Of a stretch of DNA of 64,000 nt, positions 42,350-50,745 are shown piece after piece. Location: assembly GCA_045811525.1 (NCBI GenBank), contig JBJMTV010000011.1:34660-98659 (forward strand), given 5' to 3'. The DNA comes from VAZQ01 sp045811525. Lineage in GTDB: Bacteria; Pseudomonadota; Alphaproteobacteria; Rhizobiales; Xanthobacteraceae. The notes under the pieces were generated by a model that saw only the letters and a list, made by a program, of their open reading frames with translations, was not told the DNA's origin and did no database searches. The number at the start of each line of letters is the position of its first letter. Within the stretch, counting starts at the first letter, position 1. A program made the position numbers and the translations under genes.

Positions 42350-42990
42350 GTGCTTGGCGCGAAGTGAGGGCAGTTGCGCCGCGGCCTTGCTGCGCCTTGA
42401 TGTCGAAGTGCTGGCGATCGCGACCCTCGTAAGGCCGACATAGAGAGGGTTGCTATCGACGCCTGTGAGGGCACGCCGGCGGCCGCGCCCGGACCGTATC
42501 TCGGAAACATAAGCGGCGGTCTGCCGGGCCGCTCGACCCAGACGAGCGGCCCGACGGAGCGGACGTACTGAGATGGTGTATCGGCCTGCCCCGCCGCAGC
42601 GGCAGCATCGGGAGAGGCAGCCAGACGAGAGGCTTGCCGGCTATGACCGCGCCTTCCTTGAAAACCCGAGTAGCGAATCTTGTGAAAGGAAACGCCGCTG
42701 GACGCATGCTGTCGCCCTGCGGGGGACAACCATTGACCCGCAGCGCGTTCTGCCATTTCCGCGAGAAGCCCCCGGCGGCGATGCTCGCCCGGGCCATTGC
42801 GATTGGCAATTTGACCAGCCTAGCGAACGGCCGGGGTCGCCGCCTTTGCGATCGGCCCCTGCAGCTCCTTCGCGATAGCTTCAACGAAGCCTTTGGCGAC
42901 GTCGGACAATGTCAAGGGGAAGAGCATTTGGATGTAATGTCCGCCGCTGGCGTCGGCTGACATGCGATCCATAAGGAGGAGGGCTCGTTT
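42350..42990 (-). pseudogene. Phage-tail-type (DUF6441-like) gene relic with several frameshifts
   Basis: Pieces in three minus-strand frames line up in order: MLFPLTLSDVAKGFVEAIAK, then ARASIAAGGFSRKWQNALRV, FHKIRYSG, AVIAGKPLVWLPLP, and VRSVGPLVWVERPGRPPLMF. The order and motifs resemble a DUF6441-type phage protein. No frame is open through the whole relic. It lies directly before the tape-measure relic, as tail genes do, which supports a decayed prophage module. Confidence 0.45.
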
Positions 42991-43076
42991 TGACCCTGAG
43001 CAGTCCAACCTGCTGTGATGCGCAATCCTATTCTCGCGAACGGATAAGCTAAGGTACTCGGCCTGAGGACTTATCT

Positions 43077-44060
43077 ATGAGGCGACGGGAATTCATAACG
43101 CTTCTCGGCGGCACGACGCTCGCTTGCCCACTCACCTCGTGGGCTCAGCAGCCGCAGATGCCAGAGATAGGGTATCTCAGCAGCGGAACCTCCGCCGGTT
43201 TTGCCAACTTTGTCGCCGCATTCCGTCGCGGTCTCGGTGAATTGGGTTACGCCGAAGGCCGCAATGTCTCTATCGAATATCGCTGGGCGGAGGGCCAAAA
43301 TGATCGGTTGCCAGCGTTGGCAGCCGATCTGGTAAGCCGTCGGGTCGCATTGGTTGTAGCGACCGGTGGACAACGCCCAGCACTCGTAGCCAAGGCGGCA
43401 AGCTCGACGATACCGATCGTATTTACCGGCGGTGGCGACCCTGTGAAACTCGGTCTTGTTGCAAGTCTCGCTCGGCCCGGCGGTACCGCGACTGGTGTCG
43501 TCAACATTTCAACGGAAGTGACGGCAAAGCGCCTGGAGCTGCTGCGCGAGATGGTACCCAACGCGATCACTATTGCCGTGCTCCTTAACCCGACCATACC
43601 GCAAGCCGACGAGCAGTTGAGGGAGATCGAACACGCGGCGCGCGCCACCGCGCAGCGAACCCATGTCGTCAACGCCAGCACCGAGCGCGACTTAGATGCC
43701 GCTTTCGCGGACATTGCCCAGCAGCGTGTGGGAGCGTTGTTTGTCGCCGGTGATCCTTTTTTCACGAGCCGACGCGCTCGGCTGGTCGCGCTGGCGGCGC
43801 AAAACGCGATCCCTGCAAGCTACTCGTTTCGTGATTTCCCCCTGGCTGGTGGCCTGATGAGTTACGGCGCCGATCTTCTGGACGTACATCGTCAGGCCGG
43901 CCTCTACGCTGGCCGGATTCTCAAGGGCACCAAGCCGGCTGATCTCCCGGTCCTACAGCCGACCAAGTTCGACTTCGTTATGAACCTTAAGACCGCCAGG
44001 AACCTTGGCCTTGACGTGCCGTCGAAGCTCCTCGCGATTGCCGACGAGGTGATCGAGTAA
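43077..44060 (+). CDS. ABC_sub_bind (PF04392) substrate-binding protein
   Basis: This 327-residue protein starts with a twin-arginine-like leader (MRRREFITLLGGTTLACPLT) and has the family blocks IGYLSSGTSAGF, VSIEYRWAEGQNDRLPALAA, IPIVFTGGGDPVKLGLVASL, ARPGGTATGVV, GGLMSYGAD and the end LLAIADEVIE. These proteins bind small ligands in the periplasm for ABC carriers; many, as here, stand alone without permease or ATPase genes. GAGGAC lies nine bases upstream. The ligand is unknown. Confidence 0.88.
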   Translation: MRRREFITLLGGTTLACPLTSWAQQPQMPEIGYLSSGTSAGFANFVAAFRRGLGELGYAEGRNVSIEYRWAEGQNDRLPALAADLVSRRVALVVATGGQRPALVAKAASSTIPIVFTGGGDPVKLGLVASLARPGGTATGVVNISTEVTAKRLELLREMVPNAITIAVLLNPTIPQADEQLREIEHAARATAQRTHVVNASTERDLDAAFADIAQQRVGALFVAGDPFFTSRRARLVALAAQNAIPASYSFRDFPLAGGLMSYGADLLDVHRQAGLYAGRILKGTKPADLPVLQPTKFDFVMNLKTARNLGLDVPSKLLAIADEVIE

Positions 44061-44303
44061 ACTTGTCAAGCCATCAGATTCCAGGCAGCCACTTGCAGTG
44101 CACGCGTCCGTATGTCGCACAAACCGACCTACCTACGCCGACGCACTATGCGGACGTAAAGGGGAGATTGCCGTTGCGGGCCGAAGTCGGCAACTTTGAA
44201 CAACAGCGCACCGTCTTTGCTCAGGGTCATATCCGGCCCCAATCACTCTGCGGCGATCGTCCCCTCTCCGAGGCACATGTCAAGGTACGGTTGCGTCTGG
44301 TGA

Positions 44304-45281
44304 TCACTCGATCACCTCGTCGGCCCGCGCGAGCAGGGCTGCCGGCACCTCGAGGCCGAGTGCCCTTGCGGTCTTGAGGTTAACGATCAGCTCCACTTTG
44401 GTGACCTGCTGGACTGGCAGGTCGGCCGGTTTCTCGCCCTTAAGAATGCGGCCGGTGTAGACGCCCGATCCGCGATACAAGTCCGCAAGACTGCCGCCGT
44501 AGCTCATCAAGCCACCGGCCGCGGCGAACTCGCGAAACTGAAAGATAGCTGGCAGGCCGTGGCGAACTGCCAGGGTAGCGAGCTGGCCGCTCCGGCTATT
44601 GAAGAATGCATCAGGGCCGATCATCAGGCCGCCTGCCCGCAGTTGGACCAAGCTCGCAAAGACCGTGTCGAAGTCGCGTTCGGTACTGGCATGTAGGACA
44701 TGGAGCTGCAGACCCATCGTGCGGACTGCCGCCTGCACGTCTCGCAATTGAGTTTCGGCACTGGGACTCGTCGGATTGACGAGGAACGCAATGATCGTCG
44801 CCGCCGGGACTAATTCGTGCATCAACTCCAGCCGCTTGAGCCCCAGCTCCAAGTTCAGCGAGGTCATGCCTGTGAGATTGCCGCCCGGTCGGTTCAGGCT
44901 CGCAATGAGTCCAGCAGCAACGGGATCGAACCCTATTGTGAAGATGATCGGAATGGTCTTCGTCGCCGCCTGCGCCGGCAGCGCGGCCGGATTGTTCGCG
45001 ACGATCACGCTCACTTGGCGATGAACCAGATCGGCCGCCAGTGCCGGCAGCCGGTCATTTTTCTCCTCGGCCCAGCGATATTCAATTGCGACGTTGTGGT
45101 CTTCGACATAACCCGTTTCGCTCAGGCCACGGCGAAATGCGCGCAGACGGCCAGCGTCCCGGTCACGCGCTGCGCTGCTGAGATATCCAATCACCGGCGT
45201 GGCAGCCTGCTGCGCGCGCCCGATAAACGGCCAAGCCGCCACCGCGCCGCCTAGCAGGGCAATCACCTCGCGCCTCCTCAT
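44304..45281 (-). CDS. ABC_sub_bind (PF04392) substrate-binding protein
   Basis: This 325-residue protein has the leader MRRREVIALLGGAVAAWPFI and the blocks VIGYLSSAARDRDAGRLRAF, IPIIFTIGFDPVAAGLIASL, NRPGGNLTGMT and GGLMSYGGSLADLYRGSGVY. The ATG at 45281 overlaps the stop of the next gene upstream (TGATG); a GTG at 45284 is the alternative. It forms a coupled pair with the paralogue at 45281-46255. The two are clearly distinct in sequence, so this is an old duplication. No transporter membrane gene is nearby. Confidence 0.88.
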   Translation of the reverse strand: MRRREVIALLGGAVAAWPFIGRAQQAATPVIGYLSSAARDRDAGRLRAFRRGLSETGYVEDHNVAIEYRWAEEKNDRLPALAADLVHRQVSVIVANNPAALPAQAATKTIPIIFTIGFDPVAAGLIASLNRPGGNLTGMTSLNLELGLKRLELMHELVPAATIIAFLVNPTSPSAETQLRDVQAAVRTMGLQLHVLHASTERDFDTVFASLVQLRAGGLMIGPDAFFNSRSGQLATLAVRHGLPAIFQFREFAAAGGLMSYGGSLADLYRGSGVYTGRILKGEKPADLPVQQVTKVELIVNLKTARALGLEVPAALLARADEVIE

Positions 45282-46255
45282 CACTCTATCACCTCGTCGG
45301 CCCGCGCGAGCAGCGTCGGCGGCACCTCCAGGCCGAGCGCCTGAGCGGTCTTGAGGTTGATCGCCAGCTCATACTTGGTCGGCTGGTGCACGGGCAGGTC
45401 GGCGGGCTTCACCCCTTGCAGAATCCTACTCACATAGAGACCGGCCTGCCGCCAGGCGGCGACAACGCTCGCTCCGTAGCTCATGAGGCCACCGGCCGCG
45501 ATATACTCGCGAAATGGATGGATGGTCGGCACCTTGTAGTGCGCCGCCAGCGCGGCGATTTGTTCGCGTCGGGCGAACAGGAAGGAATCGATGTTGATGA
45601 ACAGGGCCCCGACTTTCTGATCGACGGCCGCGGTGAAAGCTCGCTCAAGCTCGTGGTCGGCACTGGCCGTCAGCACTTCGATCCGTCGGCCAAGCGCTTG
45701 CGCCGCCGCCTGCAGCTCCCTCGTGTCTGCTTCCGTGTTGGGGTTGGTGGGATTCACCAACAAGCCGAGGACCACGGCCGTCGGCACGACCTCGCTCACC
45801 AGTTCTAGCCGCTTGGCTCCCAGCACGTTCATGAAATTGGTCACGCCTGTAACGTTGCTGCCCGGCCGGTTCAAACTCCCCACCAGCCCGACTTTGACGG
45901 GGTCCTCACCAATTACGAAGACGACAGGAATTGTGCTGGTCGCAGCCTTCGCCGCTAGTGCAGCGGGCAACGTCTGCGTGGCAATGACGGCCGGCTTCCG
46001 GCCGATCAGATCAGCAGCCAAATCGGGTAGCCGGTTGACTTGGCCGTTTGCTGTGCGGAATTCGAAAGGTATGTTGCTGCCCTCACTGAAGCCGCCTTCA
46101 TTCAGACCGGTGCGAAACGCCAGCTGGAAGGGCGCGAACGACTCGACCGATCCGCCGATCAGGATCCCAATTACCGGCAATGCCGGCTGCGCACGTCCCG
46201 CCAGCGGCCACGCGGCCGTGCCGCCCAGCAGACCGATGAACTGGCGTCGCCTCAT
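45281..46255 (-). CDS. ABC_sub_bind (PF04392) substrate-binding protein
   Basis: About 324 residues, starting at MRRRQFIGLLGGTAAWPLAG (46255; GGGAGAG upstream). An upstream extension to 46348 falls in the intergenic repeat and is unlikely. Family blocks are present (IPVVFVIGEDPVKVGLVGSL, NRPGSNVTGVTNF, GGLMSYGASVVAAW, LLARADEVIE). It is the first gene of a two-gene operon with 44304-45281. The intergenic repeat copy lies about 70 bases upstream and may hold its promoter. Confidence 0.88.
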   Translation of the reverse strand: MRRRQFIGLLGGTAAWPLAGRAQPALPVIGILIGGSVESFAPFQLAFRTGLNEGGFSEGSNIPFEFRTANGQVNRLPDLAADLIGRKPAVIATQTLPAALAAKAATSTIPVVFVIGEDPVKVGLVGSLNRPGSNVTGVTNFMNVLGAKRLELVSEVVPTAVVLGLLVNPTNPNTEADTRELQAAAQALGRRIEVLTASADHELERAFTAAVDQKVGALFINIDSFLFARREQIAALAAHYKVPTIHPFREYIAAGGLMSYGASVVAAWRQAGLYVSRILQGVKPADLPVHQPTKYELAINLKTAQALGLEVPPTLLARADEVIE

Positions 46256-46324
46256 TGGCTCTCCCCCAGCATGGAGCGCGCTGACGCTCGTGTGAGGCAC
46301 TCTACCACGCCAGGACATCCCCCG

Positions 46325-46428
46325 CGCGCGGCTCTGCGCATAGACCACACCAGCACGAGTGCCGGGCCTGCCTTTGCGTGCGCGGTCTCCACATGCTGGA
46401 CAACGCCGTCCGCCTGCGACATTACCCC
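46325..46428. repeat. Intergenic repeat, copy 2
   Basis: The exact blocks shared with copy 1 are at 46335-46358 and 46411-46428. It lies between the divergent starts of the PF04392 pair (minus) and the Bug-type gene (plus). Confidence 0.65.
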
Positions 46429-46475
46429 AGTATGCGGATATGCTTTAGTCGAAGCCCGCAAGCCTGAGGGGTAGG

Positions 46476-47453
46476 ATGCGACCAATCACTATCGTTACGG
46501 CAATGATCTGGAGTTGGCTTGCTGCGCCGGGCACCGCCATTGCCGACGATGCCGCTTCCTATCCGAGCGAGGCCGTACACATCATCGTGCCGTTCTCGGC
46601 TGGCGGGGCGACCGACATTACCGCGCGCATTGTTGGTCAGAAGCTCGCGGAGGAGTGGAAGGCGCCGATCGTGATCGAGAACAAGCCGGGCGCAACCGGC
46701 TCGATCGGGGCGGAGTACGTCGCCAAGTCCAAGCCAGACGGCTACACGCTATTCATGGGCACGGGCTCGGTGAACTCGGTGTTTCCGGCGGTGAAAAAGA
46801 ACCTGCCGTTCGACACGCTGCGCGACTTCGCCCCAGTGTCGAGCTTCTTCACCACGCCCAATATCCTGGTGGTGCATCCTTCAGTGCCGGCCAATAACGT
46901 CGCCGCGCTAATCGAGGTTCTGCGCGCCAATCCTAACAAGTACACATTCGCGAGCTCGGGGATCGGCTCGAGCCTGCATCTGTCAGGCGAGCTGTTCAAG
47001 CAGATGGCCGGGGTCGAGATGACGCATGTCACTTACCGAGGCAGCGCACCGGCGGTGGCTGACCTGATCGCCGGCCATGTCAACATGATGTTCGACAATC
47101 TCGCGAGCTCATGGCCATACGTGAAGCAGGGCCAGCTGCGTGCGCTGGGCGTGACCGGTCCTCACCGCGATGAGCTCGCGCCCGGCGTACCCGCCATCGC
47201 TGAGACTCTGCCGGGCTATGACGCGACCTCGTGGGCCGGACTGCTGGCCCCCGCGAAGACTGCGCCCGACATCGTTGCGAAGATCTCAGCGGCGGTGCAG
47301 AAGGCAATCAGAATGCCGGATGTCGTGGAGAAGTTCAGAGATCAGGGAGCCACCCCGGTCGGCGATTCACCCGAGCACTTCGCCGCCTATCTCAAAACCG
47401 ACATCGAGAAATGGCGCGCCGTGGTGGCGAAGGCGGGCGTCACGATTGACTGA
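46476..47453 (+). CDS. Bug-type (TctC family) substrate-binding protein
   Basis: This 325-residue protein has a signal peptide (to about TAIADD) and the TctC fold: VHIIVPFSAGGATDITARIV, the PGATGSIGAEYVAKSKPDGY loop that holds the ligand carboxylate, and FASSGIGSSLHLSGELFKQM. Bug proteins feed tripartite tricarboxylate transporters, but no TctA or TctB gene is nearby. An MFS carrier gene follows after about 200 bases, which might take part in uptake of the same compound. Confidence 0.9.
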   Translation: MRPITIVTAMIWSWLAAPGTAIADDAASYPSEAVHIIVPFSAGGATDITARIVGQKLAEEWKAPIVIENKPGATGSIGAEYVAKSKPDGYTLFMGTGSVNSVFPAVKKNLPFDTLRDFAPVSSFFTTPNILVVHPSVPANNVAALIEVLRANPNKYTFASSGIGSSLHLSGELFKQMAGVEMTHVTYRGSAPAVADLIAGHVNMMFDNLASSWPYVKQGQLRALGVTGPHRDELAPGVPAIAETLPGYDATSWAGLLAPAKTAPDIVAKISAAVQKAIRMPDVVEKFRDQGATPVGDSPEHFAAYLKTDIEKWRAVVAKAGVTID

Positions 47454-47656
47454 AATTCAGCTGCCGCGCCTATTTCCGACTCACTTGAGCCGCCTCAGTG
47501 CGGGCGCGTAGTCTTGCGGCAGCGTCACGCGGCAGCCACGTTGTCACTCATCAGCTCAGCGCAATGGCGAGCGATGGCGAGCAGCACGCGTGGGTACCGA
47601 CTGCGCTGCTTGAGCGCTACACGAAACGTGCAACACGGATTGAAGGGAGAGCAACC

Positions 47657-48982
47657 ATGCCTGCGCAAACCTCGCGTCCCAGCGCCGCGCGCTGGTCGGT
47701 GCTCGTGCTGCTGTGCCTGATGTATCTCATCACCTATCTCGATCGGGTGAACATCTCGAGCGCGGCCCCGGTGATCCGCAAGGAGTTTGGCTTCGACGCG
47801 ATCACCATGGGCGCGATCTTCAGCGCGTTCGCATGGGCCTATGCTTTGTTTCAGGTTCCGGGTGGGTGGATCAACGACCGCTTCGGCCCCCGCAAGGTGT
47901 TGACGATCCTCGTGGGCTACTGGTCGTTCATGACTGCGGCTACCGCGGCGGCTGGCGGCTTTCTTTCGTTTGTCGTGATCCGGTTCCTCTTTGGAATGGG
48001 TGAAGCGGGAGCCTTTCCCGGCGCGACCCGCGCGATGCAGCTTTGGTATCGGCGCGAGGAGCGCGGCTTCTGCCAGGGGGTCACGCACAGCGCCAGCCGC
48101 CTGGGTGCGGCTATCGCGCCGCCCATCGTGGTGACCATCATCACCTTGTTTGGCTGGAAAGAGGTCTTCTACTTATGCGGGGCCATCGGCATCCTTTGGT
48201 GCCTGGCGTGGTGGTTCTATTACCGCGATCTGCCGGAGACACATTCGGGCGTTAACGAAGCCGAGCTCAGGCACATCCGTGGTGTCGATGCGCAGAACAG
48301 GATTCTCGGAGCGAACGTGGGGAAGGCCGCCAGCGTGCCTTGGCGCGTGCTGCTGCGCCATTCCAATATGTGGGCGATCATGCTCGCCTACTTTACCTAT
48401 GTGTACTGCCTCTGGATCTTCTTGACCTGGCTGCCGTCGTACTTGGTCGATTACCGCGGGCTAACGCTCCTCAAGGTTGGCTTTCTCGGCTCACTGCCGC
48501 TGTGGGCCGGCGTCGTGGGCGACACTGTCGGTGGCGTGGCGACCGACTGGCTGCTCAAAAAGACCGGACGCACCAATTTTTCTCGCCGCGTTGTGGCGAT
48601 CGTGGGGATGCTGGGCACCTGCGTCTTCATCGTTCCTGCCGCGCTCACGGAAAGCGCCTATGTTGCAATTGCTTGCCTTACTGCGGCGATGTTTTTCCTC
48701 GAATGCACAATAGGACCGTCCTGGGCCGTGCCGATGGATGTTGGCGGGAAATACTCGGGCACAGTTTCCGGCATGATGAACATGGCGGGTAACATCGGCG
48801 GCGCGCTGTCGCCCCTGGTATTCGGGGTGTTGGTTCAGTTCGGCAACTGGCAGGCCCCGTTCATCGTCGCCGCTTGTTTACTGTTGGTTGGCGCTTGCAT
48901 CTGGGCGTTCTGGCTGAGCCCGGAGACCTCAATGGTCGGGGAAGGCGATCCGCCGGATGTGAATGTCCAAACGGCAGCCTGA
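47657..48982 (+). CDS. MFS transporter, anion:cation symporter type
   Basis: With the start MPAQTSRPSAARWSVLVL (47657; AGGGAGAG upstream) the protein has 441 residues and 12 membrane helices. The family-typical first helix YLITYLDRVNISSAAPVI and the loop GWINDRFGPRKVL mark the ACS subgroup (hexuronate, glucarate and related acid sugar or organic acid carriers). An earlier in-frame start at 47498 adds 53 non-membrane residues and is unlikely. It ends 26 bases before the convergent hyuB stop. Confidence 0.88.
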   Translation: MPAQTSRPSAARWSVLVLLCLMYLITYLDRVNISSAAPVIRKEFGFDAITMGAIFSAFAWAYALFQVPGGWINDRFGPRKVLTILVGYWSFMTAATAAAGGFLSFVVIRFLFGMGEAGAFPGATRAMQLWYRREERGFCQGVTHSASRLGAAIAPPIVVTIITLFGWKEVFYLCGAIGILWCLAWWFYYRDLPETHSGVNEAELRHIRGVDAQNRILGANVGKAASVPWRVLLRHSNMWAIMLAYFTYVYCLWIFLTWLPSYLVDYRGLTLLKVGFLGSLPLWAGVVGDTVGGVATDWLLKKTGRTNFSRRVVAIVGMLGTCVFIVPAALTESAYVAIACLTAAMFFLECTIGPSWAVPMDVGGKYSGTVSGMMNMAGNIGGALSPLVFGVLVQFGNWQAPFIVAACLLLVGACIWAFWLSPETSMVGEGDPPDVNVQTAA

Positions 48983-48994
48983 GACGACGTCGAG

Positions 48995-49020
48995 GACGAA
49001 GCGCGCGTTTAAGCTTCGTC
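48995..49020. terminator. Possible bidirectional terminator between the MFS gene and hyuB
   Basis: An eight-pair stem, GACGAAGC (48995-49002) with GCTTCGTC (49013-49020), has a ten-base loop and includes the hyuB stop. It sits at the meeting point of two convergent genes, the usual place for a two-way terminator. No long T run follows. Confidence 0.4.
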
Positions 49021-50745
49021 GGCCGAGTCGTTCAGCCCGTATGTGTCGCGCGCGGCCTGCGCCGAGACGTAACCACGCATGACATCGGTCCGCACGCGCT
49101 TGCGCTCCCGCTTGCGCGGATCGCCGAAGCCGCCACCGCCGCCGGTGCGGATGCGCACGCGATCACCGGCGCTCAGCATCAGGGTTTCCTTGAGCGCTTC
49201 CTGCTTGGTGCCATCGACCCGCTCGATGAGCACGTGGCCCGGCGCACCAGCGCCGCCACCGTTCAGCCCCCAGGCGGGACAAAGCGTCCGTTCGAACCGG
49301 GTCGAGATGCGCGCCGGGGCGAGCATGAGGTAGCGGCGTTCCAATCCAAGCCCACCGCGGAACTCGCCGGCGCCACCGGAATCGGTACGCAACCCAAAGC
49401 TCTCGATGAGAAACGGATAGCTCGCCTCGTGCAGCTCGATCGGGATCAGCCGCGTGTCGCCGTGGCAGTTGGTGCGGAACGGGCCGGGGCCGTCCATGTC
49501 GTAGAGCGCGCCCCAGCCGCCGAAGCCGCTATCGTGGCATTGCCAGTAGAGACCGGACTCGGGGTGGCGGCCGGCATAGGCCAGTGTGCAGAACGTGCCG
49601 TAATGCGCCGCCGCGACGCGGTCGGGAATAGCCTCGCTCAGTGCCCGGATGACCAGATCAATGAGCATCGGCAGCGCCGAGTTGTAGGCCCCCATCGGCG
49701 ACGTGGGCCGCGCGCTTACGATCGTGCCCTCCGGCAGGATGAGCTTGAGCGGCCGAAACGTGCCCTCGTTGGCGTCGCCCTCGGGCAGCAGCAGATAGCG
49801 GAAGGCGAGGCGCGCCACGGTGGCGCCTCCGCCGCTGCGGCCGGAGTTCATCGGTGCGTTGACCTCCTTCGGCAACGCCGAAAGATCGATGGTCATCTCG
49901 TCGCCCGCGACAATCACCGTCACCTTGCACGGGAGCGGGCCGGGATTGAGCCCATCATTATCGAGCGTGCCTTCCGCACTATAGGTGCCGTCCGGAATGG
50001 TGCGGATCGCCGCACGCGCCTCGGCTTCGGATTGCTGCCAAATGGCGTCGAGCGCGCCGTGGAACGTGTCGACGCCGTAACGGTCGACCAACTCGACCAC
50101 GCCATCGCGTCCCATCATGCAGCCGCCGATCTGCGAGTTTATGTCTCCCATCATTTCCACGGGAAAGCGGGTATTGTGCTCGATCATGCGGGTGATTTCC
50201 GGCACCGGCTCGCCGCGCGAGCGCAGCTTCACGGTTCGGAATTGGATGCCCTCCTGGAAGATATCGGTTGCGAATTTCGACAGCGATCCGATGTCGCGGC
50301 CGCCCACATCGATCCAGTGCATCACGACGACCATGAAGCCGACCAGCACCTTCGCGTTGGAAGCATAGATCGGCGTGTACATGGTCACATTGTTGAGGTG
50401 CTGTCCGATGGTCCCGGCATAGTTGGTGATGACGGCATCGCCTTCGTGCAGGTTTGCCGCGCCGTAGAGAGCAAGGCCGTCCAGTACCGCCGTGCGCATC
50501 ACGTCCGCGACGAACACCGGCATCCCAGCCGTGCACTGGCAGATCAGGTCGCCGCCCGCGTCAACGATGCCCACCGCGTAGTCCTTGTACTCGTAGATGT
50601 ACGGACTGAATGCGGTGCGCGTGATGTTCAGGTCGACCTCGTCAGCGATGGCCACCAGCCGGCGTCGGATCACCTCCACCGTGACCGGATCGATCTCCTC
50701 GGAAGGGAGCGGCAGCGTGCGCGGGCTCTCAAGCGTGACAGTCAA
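49009..50745 (-). CDS. hyuB: Hydantoinase/oxoprolinase subunit B (HyuB)
   Basis: This 578-residue protein matches HyuB: the start DPVTVEVIRRRLVAIADEVD and NITRTAFSPYIYEYKDYAVG, AVITNYAGTIGQHLNN, GRSGGGATVARLAFR and the Gly-rich end RIRTGGGGGFGDPRKRERKR. The TTG start at 50745 lies inside the hyuA 3' end (17-base overlap) with GGGAGAG eight bases upstream; a longer frame upstream lacks family likeness. With HyuA it opens cyclic amides such as hydantoin or 5-oxoproline using ATP. The true substrate is not clear. Confidence 0.9.
   Translation of the reverse strand: MTVTLESPRTLPLPSEEIDPVTVEVIRRRLVAIADEVDLNITRTAFSPYIYEYKDYAVGIVDAGGDLICQCTAGMPVFVADVMRTAVLDGLALYGAANLHEGDAVITNYAGTIGQHLNNVTMYTPIYASNAKVLVGFMVVVMHWIDVGGRDIGSLSKFATDIFQEGIQFRTVKLRSRGEPVPEITRMIEHNTRFPVEMMGDINSQIGGCMMGRDGVVELVDRYGVDTFHGALDAIWQQSEAEARAAIRTIPDGTYSAEGTLDNDGLNPGPLPCKVTVIVAGDEMTIDLSALPKEVNAPMNSGRSGGGATVARLAFRYLLLPEGDANEGTFRPLKLILPEGTIVSARPTSPMGAYNSALPMLIDLVIRALSEAIPDRVAAAHYGTFCTLAYAGRHPESGLYWQCHDSGFGGWGALYDMDGPGPFRTNCHGDTRLIPIELHEASYPFLIESFGLRTDSGGAGEFRGGLGLERRYLMLAPARISTRFERTLCPAWGLNGGGAGAPGHVLIERVDGTKQEALKETLMLSAGDRVRIRTGGGGGFGDPRKRERKRVRTDVMRGYVSAQAARDTYGLNDSADEA

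Noticed and set aside
42453..42884. 143-residue minus-strand frame as an intact gene
   Set aside because: Only its middle matches a phage-type protein; both ends continue in other frames, so it is one piece of a frameshifted relic.
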